Notes under the pieces: generated by a model | Databases searched by the model: none | What the model saw: only the letters and a program-made list of their open reading frames with translations | Told to the model about the DNA's origin: nothing | Assembly: GCA_964474755.1 (NCBI GenBank) | Contig: CAYYUG010000073.1 | Location: 1 to 20,563 of the forward strand | Direction: 5' to 3' | Length of the DNA: 20,563 nucleotides | Source of the DNA: GCA-2717185 sp964474755 | GTDB lineage: Bacteria; Pseudomonadota; Alphaproteobacteria; UBA8366; GCA-2717185 | Part shown: positions 15,551-20,563 of the stretch, one piece after another | Layout of the letters: each line of letters starts with the position of its first letter | How positions within the stretch are numbered: the first letter of the stretch is position 1 | Program-made: the position numbers and the translations under genes

Positions 15551-16926
15551 CGGGGCATCGTTTCGCGCCGCAAATCCTACGAAAATACGATATTAGGGGC
15601 ATCGTCGGCGAAAACCTCACCGAAAGTGATGCCTTCGCACTCGGTCGTGCCTATGGCGCCATGTTGGCAGCCCGGGACGAGCGGTTGGTCTGTGTCGGCT
15701 ATGACGGCCGTCTTAGTTCGCCAGTGCTGGAAGCTTGTGTAGTCGATGGTTTATGTGAAAGTGGCATGCGTGTCCTACGCATCGGGTTGGGACCCACTTC
15801 GGCCCTTTATTTCGCTGTCCACGCGATGGCTGCGGATGGTGGCATTATGGTCACTGGCTCCCACAACCCGCCAAATCATAATGGCTTCAAGATGATGCTC
15901 GGAGCGGGTCCTTTTTGGGGAGAGGACATTCAGGCGCTTGGCAAAATCGCTGCTTGCGGCGCTTGGGCCGATGGCCGAGGCAAGGCCCAATCAGTCGCAT
16001 TGCTTGAAGCCTATGTTGCACGGCTAAACGCGGATTACGGCACAGAAACTGGCCTTAAGGTTGCCTGGGATGCGGGTAACGGTGCTGCCGGTGAGGCCAT
16101 GTCCATGCTTACGAAAGTGTTGCCGGGTGAGCATATTTTGCTGAATGCAGACATTGACGGTACCTTCCCGGCCCATCATCCAGACCCGACGGTGCCAGAA
16201 AACTTGGTTCAGCTACAGGAAGCGGTTGCATCGGAAGGCTGTGATCTAGGGATAGCGTTCGACGGCGATGGGGACCGTATAGGTGTTGTTGATGGGCGGG
16301 GTCGTATCCTTTGGGGTGATCAATTGCTGTCTATCTACGCGCGAGATCTCCTCTTGAGGAGGCCTGGTGCGACTGTTATCGCTGACGTGAAGGCAAGCCA
16401 AGTCTTGTTTGATGAAGTCGCCCGTTGGGGCGGCAACCCAGTGATGGTGGCGACTGGGCATTCGATCATCAAATCGAAAATGGCCGAACTATCTGCTCCC
16501 CTGGCCGGTGAGATGAGCGGGCATATCTTTTTCGCTGACCGTTATTACGGTTACGATGACGCGCTTTACGCAGCCGTCCGGCTACTCGAAATTGTGGGAC
16601 AATCAGATAAGAGCCTGGCGGCAATGCGCGACGGGCTGCCCCAAGTTGTTAACACGCCTGAGATCCGCTTTGACGTCTCAGAAGACCAAAAGTTTATTGT
16701 CGTAGATGAGGTTAAAGACAGGCTTGTCAAGAACGGTACCGCTGTCGACGATACCGATGGCGTGCGGGTGACCAACGATGATGGATGGTGGCTCTTACGG
16801 GCGTCGAATACCCAAGCTGTTCTTGTTGTGCGGTGCGAATCAGACAACGAAAAAGGGCTGACGCGTTTGAAGAAAACTGTCGCCCAACAGCTCGGTCAAA
16901 GCGGTGTCAACGCAGGCATATTTTGA
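15547..16926 (+). CDS. Phosphomannomutase/phosphoglucomutase
   Basis: A 459-aa alpha-D-phosphohexomutase (AlgC/ManB/Pgm type) that interconverts hexose 6-phosphate and hexose 1-phosphate through a phosphoserine. The phosphoserine loop TGSHNPPNHNG has Ser105. The Mg-binding loop FDGDGDRIGVVD is encoded at about 16260-16290, the sugar-specificity loop is GEMSGHIFF, and the phosphate-binding C-terminal loop is RASNTQAVLVVRCES. RKYDIRGIVGENL near the start is typical. The ATG overlaps the ugd stop (ATGA), so the genes are coupled. Acting on glucose it would feed GalU and Ugd; acting on mannose it would feed GDP-mannose for other glycans. The sequence does not decide between them, and many members do both. 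Confidence 0.92.
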   Translation: MTGHRFAPQILRKYDIRGIVGENLTESDAFALGRAYGAMLAARDERLVCVGYDGRLSSPVLEACVVDGLCESGMRVLRIGLGPTSALYFAVHAMAADGGIMVTGSHNPPNHNGFKMMLGAGPFWGEDIQALGKIAACGAWADGRGKAQSVALLEAYVARLNADYGTETGLKVAWDAGNGAAGEAMSMLTKVLPGEHILLNADIDGTFPAHHPDPTVPENLVQLQEAVASEGCDLGIAFDGDGDRIGVVDGRGRILWGDQLLSIYARDLLLRRPGATVIADVKASQVLFDEVARWGGNPVMVATGHSIIKSKMAELSAPLAGEMSGHIFFADRYYGYDDALYAAVRLLEIVGQSDKSLAAMRDGLPQVVNTPEIRFDVSEDQKFIVVDEVKDRLVKNGTAVDDTDGVRVTNDDGWWLLRASNTQAVLVVRCESDNEKGLTRLKKTVAQQLGQSGVNAGIF

Positions 16927-17004
16927 TCTACCGTCAAAGAAGGTGTTGCAAATTTATGTAGTAACTGGGTCTACTTTGGCAATCCCTACAGTCGTCAATT
17001 CGCC

Positions 17005-18282
17005 CTAGCGGTGTTGTGCGGCCGTTTGATGCTGCGAGCTTTGACTGGCGGTAAGCCCCCTTGAAGCGATCGCTACACAAGGTATTTTTCGCCGTTCCAG
17101 ACGCTTACACGCTTTTCTAGCTGATGCGCTGGACAGGCCAATCAAGCGTGCTCGATACATCAATGTATTGCCGGCAGTAAAGGGCGAGATGCTAATCCGG
17201 GTATTCTTCGTCAGCTTGGGGATACGCGCGATGGCTTGCCGCAGCACCAAACGGGCGGGCTCGATCTTTTGGTAGGCACCAACCTGGATTGCCCATTCTT
17301 CAGCAACAAGACTGGTCGTAGGCGTTGGGTAGGTCTGCCACGAACTAAGCTTGCGGGTGGGGGCAGGTTGCGGTCGCGGCGCTGCGGCCGACTTTGAGCG
17401 TGATGCAACAGTAGTAGGACGTTTCCTGGGCAAAGCGGCAGGTTTTGTTGTTATTGCTGATGATTTCCTAAATCCGCGTTCGAGAATAATAGCCATGTGT
17501 TGGTCGCGTGATTTGGCGGTGCGCCCGCCGAACACAACACCGATCAACCGGCGACCATTGCGAGAAACAGAAGCAGCAAGATTGAAACCGGATGCCCTGA
17601 TATAGCCGGTTTTGATTCCGTCTGTGCCGGGATAGGTTATCAGCAATGTGTTATGGTTTTTATATTCTTTACCGCGGAAGCTATACCGTTGGCGCGAAAA
17701 ATAGCGGTATTGCTGCGGAAAATTTTGAACTAATTTTTTGGCGAGTAGCGCCATGTCTCGCGCTGTCGAAAGCTGACGCCGATTTGGCAATCCCGAAGCG
17801 TTGCGGAAGCTGGTTCGTCGCATACCGATGGCGCGTGCCTTCTTTGTCATAATGCGCGCAAATTTGGCCTCTGTTCCACCTAAAAATTCTGCCACAACGA
17901 CAGCAGCATCGTTCGCCGATTTGGTGACCAAGGCCATTATTATAGTTTCAACCGTAATCGATTCGCCTCGTTTCACACCGAGCTTTGAAGGGGTCATGCC
18001 GCTCGCCCGGGCGGAGACGGGTAGCCGCTGCTTTAGCTTCAATTGTCCAGATTCTATGGCTTCGAAGACGAGGTAAAGCGTCATCATTTTTGTTAGAGAT
18101 GCCGGATAATTTCGTGTGTCCGGGTTGGTGGCGTGCAAAACCCGTCCCGTATCAGCATCAATTACGATGGACGCGTAGCGGGCAAAGGCCGAATTAGGGT
18201 ATATTATAAAAAATAGGAGTAGCGCAGTGGCAACGCATGTAATAGTGGTTGCCTTCATCATATACCGTTTTACGTTACTCAT
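17005..18282 (-). CDS. dacA: D-alanyl-D-alanine carboxypeptidase (PBP5/6 type) with C-terminal SPOR domain
   Basis: A 425-aa peptidoglycan-trimming enzyme that removes the terminal D-Ala of the stem pentapeptide in the periplasm. A signal peptide is visible (positive start to about 10, hydrophobic 12-27, likely cleavage after NSAFA near 34). The serine-peptidase S11 motifs are all present: Ser62-L-T-Lys65, SAN at 122-124 and KTG at 224-226. After the catalytic domain comes a Pro/Arg/Ser/Lys-rich linker (about 272-325) and a SPOR domain (about 326-406, EEWAIQVGAYQ onward), which binds denuded glycan at the division site. The usual PBP5 beta-rich domain is replaced by this arrangement, common in alphaproteobacteria. 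A sigma-70-like promoter stands 41-69 bp upstream. It faces the phosphohexomutase gene tail to tail with 78 bp between. An alternative start is the Met at residue 8 or 9. Confidence 0.93.
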   Translation of the reverse strand: MSNVKRYMMKATTITCVATALLLFFIIYPNSAFARYASIVIDADTGRVLHATNPDTRNYPASLTKMMTLYLVFEAIESGQLKLKQRLPVSARASGMTPSKLGVKRGESITVETIIMALVTKSANDAAVVVAEFLGGTEAKFARIMTKKARAIGMRRTSFRNASGLPNRRQLSTARDMALLAKKLVQNFPQQYRYFSRQRYSFRGKEYKNHNTLLITYPGTDGIKTGYIRASGFNLAASVSRNGRRLIGVVFGGRTAKSRDQHMAIILERGFRKSSAITTKPAALPRKRPTTVASRSKSAAAPRPQPAPTRKLSSWQTYPTPTTSLVAEEWAIQVGAYQKIEPARLVLRQAIARIPKLTKNTRISISPFTAGNTLMYRARLIGLSSASARKACKRLERRKIPCVAIASRGLTASQSSQHQTAAQHR

Positions 18283-18322
18283 TTTTTACTTGGCAAAATT
18301 AAGCGATCATTCAACCTATACT

Positions 18323-18351
18323 ATTATAATGGAATATAAAATGTATGTCTA
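18323..18351 (-). promoter_or_regulatory. Sigma-70-type promoter of dacA
   Basis: On the minus strand TAGACA (18351-18346) and TATAAT (18328-18323) are separated by exactly 17 bp. The -10 is perfect and the -35 differs from TTGACA at one base. The expected start of transcription is near 18316, giving a leader of about 34 nt before the dacA ATG. Confidence 0.6.
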
Positions 18352-18618
18352 TCGAAGCGCTATGCGTTCAGCGGGATGTTAAATTTTAGTTATCGCTTAA
18401 TAATGGATTGAATACGTTTAGTTTGGCGCACGTTAAAATTTATGCCGAACTCGTAAATTTTTTGACAAGGGTGTATGTTTAATTAAATTTTTAACAATGT
18501 TGCACGGCAGTAATTTAAGGGGTGTGATGCCACTGGTGTCTAGTACTGCAGTTTCTCGCAACATGCTGTTTCCTAATGGGAATATAAACTGATCAGCAAG
18601 ACGCATAGCTCCTCTCAG

Positions 18619-18800
18619 GCGTCTAAACCGATCGAAGGTGCTGTCGCGGCGGGAAAGACACGTAGTAGGTGATGAAGGCTGGCAAAAGTTGTGCATAAAC
18701 TACGAAGACGTTGGCAAAGCCTATTCGAACTTCGCGCAGAATTTTATGGTTAGCGTGCTAAAACGCGTGAAATTCAATACTTTGAATTTAGCGATAATAG
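18619..18800 (+). pseudogene. Possible remnant of a phasin gene
   Basis: Short fragments in different plus-strand frames resemble a phasin (a polyhydroxyalkanoate granule-coating protein): PIEGAVAAGK near 18628-18657, VMKAGK near 18669, and NYEDVGKAYSNFAQNF near 18698-18748, in an order that fits the middle of Phasin_2 proteins. Several stops and frame changes separate them. As far as I recall, phasin genes are frequent upstream of clpS in related alphaproteobacteria. The match is by eye and weak, and chance resemblance is quite possible. Confidence 0.25.
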
Positions 18801-18983
18801 TCCAAACGGCGCAGCGGATATTTGTCCGGCGCGACGGATAGGTAGGAAACCGACCGAGGCATATTAGCATTAGGCGTGGAATTTACGGCGCTACTTAATT
18901 TAGGCAAAAATCATATAAGCCCTTTTCCGGTGGCATTTGAATCCAATATTATGACGTGATGATAAGTGCTAACGTGTTGACCG

Positions 18984-19313
18984 ATGAGTGAACAGAACAA
19001 CGATACTGGCGATGGAGACGTCCAAACCGGCGTGGTCGTTAAGACCAAGCCGAAGACGAAGAAGCCGTCAATGTACAAGGTGCTTATGTTGAACGACGAC
19101 TACACGCCGATGGAGTTTGTCGTCCATGTATTGGAGCGTTTCTTCAACAAAGGACAGGAAGATGCGACACAAATTATGCTCCACGTGCACCAAAGAGGGG
19201 TCGGTGTTTGCGGTGTATTTACCTATGAAGTAGCAGAAACCAAAGTGAACAGTGTTATGGATTTCGCCCGAAAGCACCATCATCCGTTGCAGTGTACCCT
19301 GGAAAAGGACTGA
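18984..19313 (+). CDS. clpS: ATP-dependent Clp protease adaptor ClpS
   Basis: A 109-aa adaptor that brings N-end-rule substrates to ClpAP. A flexible polar N-terminus (about 1-28, Lys-rich at the end) is followed by the folded core. The core carries the substrate-pocket motif NDDYTPMEFV (37-46, with Met43 as the likely gate residue), His67 in MLHVHQRG, and VCGVFTYEVAETK (75-87). Length and motifs are normal for ClpS1. No ribosome binding site is evident. clpA begins seven bases after its stop, so the two form an operon. Confidence 0.96.
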   Translation: MSEQNNDTGDGDVQTGVVVKTKPKTKKPSMYKVLMLNDDYTPMEFVVHVLERFFNKGQEDATQIMLHVHQRGVGVCGVFTYEVAETKVNSVMDFARKHHHPLQCTLEKD

Positions 19314-19320
19314 TTGACTC

Positions 19321-20563
19321 GTGTTATCGCGTAATCTGGAAGAGAGCCTGCACCGCGCCATCGCACTCGCGAGCGAGCGACGGCATGAATATGCCACGTT
19401 GGAGCATTTGCTATTCGCGCTGACGGAGGACCGCGACGCAATCGCGGTGATACGGGCCTGTGGCGTCGATATCGAGAAGCTGCAGAAAGAGTTGGGTGAA
19501 TATCTTGGCGGTGAGCTTGAAATGATGGTGGCGAGCTTGGCGGAGGACCCGAAGCCCACAGCTGGATTCCAGCGTGTGTTGCAGCGGGCCGCAATTCATG
19601 TCCAATCCTCCGGTCGGGAAGAGGTTACGGGCGCTAATGTCCTGGTTGCTATGTTCTCCGAGCGCGAGAGCCATGCGGTCTATTACCTGCAGTTGCAAGA
19701 TATGACCCGCTTCGATGCCGTCAACTATATCAGTCATGGTATCGCAAAGGTTCAAGGCGAAACGTCCGAACAGCCCGGTGTTAGTGGCGCAGACGAGGCT
19801 GCTGCTGCTGAGAAGGTCAACAAGAAAGGAAACGAGGCGTTAGATGCCTATTGTGTAGACCTTAATCAGAAGGCGAGGGACGGCAAGATCGATCCTCTGA
19901 TTGGCCGCAAGACGGAGATCGACAGGACAATCCAGGTACTATGCCGGCGGACTAAAAACAATCCGCTATACGTCGGCGACCCAGGAGTTGGCAAGACCGC
20001 GATAGCGGAAGGACTAGCAAAGCGGATTGTCGATGGCGAAATTCCGGCTGTATTGGAAAATGCGACAATCCACGCGCTTGATATGGGGGCATTGCTCGCG
20101 GGGACACGGTATCGCGGAGATTTTGAGGAACGCCTGAAGGCGGTTATTAAGGAGCTGGAAGATGAGGAAGGTGCCGTCCTCTTCATCGACGAGATCCATA
20201 CGGTAATCGGTGCCGGTGCGACCAGTGGCGGTGCCATGGACGCATCCAACCTTCTGAAGCCAGCTCTGCAAAGTGGTTCTCTGCGCTGCATTGGCTCGAC
20301 GACTTACAAAGAATTTCGCAACCATTTCGAAAAAGATCGCGCGCTGGTGCGTCGTTTCCAAAAGGTCGATGTCATCGAACCGTCAATTCCGGACACGATC
20401 AAAATTCTCCAGGGTCTAAAGCCCTACTACGAGGAGCACCATAAGGTCCGTTACACTGGCGAGGCTTTGCGCACTGCGGTCGATCTTGCGGCGAAATATA
20501 TCAATGATCGTAAGCTACCCGATAAGGCCATCGACGTTATCGACGAAGTCGGAGCTTCACAGA
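19321..20563 (+). CDS. clpA: ATP-dependent Clp protease ATP-binding subunit ClpA (3' end outside window)
   Basis: The first 414 codons of ClpA, the Hsp100 unfoldase that feeds proteins into ClpP. It starts at GTG 19321 (MLSRNLEESLHRAI is the family N-terminus). The ClpN domain occupies about 1-145, with RRHEYATLEHLLFAL at 20-34. A Glu/Ala-rich linker follows, and the first AAA+ domain starts at about 187 (DPLIGRKTEID). Walker A is GDPGVGKT at 219-226, Walker B is VLFIDE at 286-291, and the pore and substrate-contact region GTRYRGDFEERL is at 261-272. The frame is open to the last base, in LPDKAIDVIDEVGAS. The second AAA+ domain and the ClpP-binding loop would follow. It is directly downstream of its adaptor gene clpS. 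Confidence 0.96.
   Translation, partial: MLSRNLEESLHRAIALASERRHEYATLEHLLFALTEDRDAIAVIRACGVDIEKLQKELGEYLGGELEMMVASLAEDPKPTAGFQRVLQRAAIHVQSSGREEVTGANVLVAMFSERESHAVYYLQLQDMTRFDAVNYISHGIAKVQGETSEQPGVSGADEAAAAEKVNKKGNEALDAYCVDLNQKARDGKIDPLIGRKTEIDRTIQVLCRRTKNNPLYVGDPGVGKTAIAEGLAKRIVDGEIPAVLENATIHALDMGALLAGTRYRGDFEERLKAVIKELEDEEGAVLFIDEIHTVIGAGATSGGAMDASNLLKPALQSGSLRCIGSTTYKEFRNHFEKDRALVRRFQKVDVIEPSIPDTIKILQGLKPYYEEHHKVRYTGEALRTAVDLAAKYINDRKLPDKAIDVIDEVGASQ

Larger units (their letters stand above)
18283..18983. other. 700-bp AT-rich intergenic region between dacA and clpS
   Basis: This divergent region holds the dacA promoter (18323-18351), a very AT-rich stretch to about 18510, a possible phasin remnant near 18619-18800, and the untranslated leader of clpS. 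Open frames here are short and lack ribosome binding sites. A TATAAG at 18914-18919, about 70 bp before clpS, could be a -10 box but has no fitting -35. Confidence 0.5.

Noticed and set aside
16940..16985. Possible bidirectional terminator between the phosphohexomutase gene and dacA
   Set aside because: Short pairings (GTAG/CTAC and TTGCAAA/TTTGGCAA) need bulges and are not followed by a T-run on either strand.
18638..18841. 67-codon open frame upstream of clpS as an intact small gene
   Set aside because: No ribosome binding site; only its middle looks protein-like and better fits a broken phasin.

Overview
The window looks like a piece of an alphaproteobacterial genome of the Rhodospirillales type. 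The evidence is the protein character of the genes and several gene orders I know from that group: glyS followed by ppdK next to a sugar-transferase cluster, VWA and J-domain genes ahead of galU-ugd-pgm, and dacA near clpS-clpA. It comes from a draft assembly. Two runs of exactly 100 Ns (8291-8390 and 14503-14602) are scaffold placeholders, and both break a gene. Identities were assigned by reading motifs, with no database search.

Layout: 1-342 is the 3' end of glyS. At 346-1154 a wrecked ppdK follows three bases later. It has lost most of its middle and carries stop codons and frame changes. Reading toward it on the minus strand is a tightly overlapping three-gene unit at 5015-1247 (GT9 heptosyltransferase-like, GT4 glycosyltransferase, asparagine synthase-like amidotransferase), which probably builds or decorates a surface glycan. 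Divergent from it is ygfZ (5136-6026), followed by 470 bp without a recognisable gene. Next comes a lipid or acyl-CoA block: a thiolase-like protein and an AcuI-type reductase on the plus strand, and an SDR facing them across the first gap. A stand-alone molybdopterin oxidoreductase (9336-11396) starts just after a perfect 7-bp inverted repeat whose right arm runs into its ribosome binding site.

After an unassigned stretch (11397-11880) a VWA-domain gene and a membrane-anchored J-domain gene lie almost end to end. The J domain closely resembles mitochondrial Tim14/Pam18. They are followed by galU, ugd and a phosphohexomutase, a complete route from a hexose 6-phosphate via UDP-glucose to UDP-glucuronate. 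A DD-carboxypeptidase with a SPOR domain (dacA) faces this block and has a good sigma-70-like promoter. A 700-bp AT-rich stretch with a possible dead phasin gene leads to clpS and the first 414 codons of clpA, which run off the end.

The main points of interest are the decaying ppdK, the VWA/Tim14-like pair beside the sugar-nucleotide genes, the hairpin before the molybdoenzyme, and a -10-like box directly before the VWA start codon. I saw no CRISPR array, insertion sequence, prophage, tRNA or rRNA. Most of the window is ordinary chromosomal housekeeping, and I found no clear new defence or mobile system.
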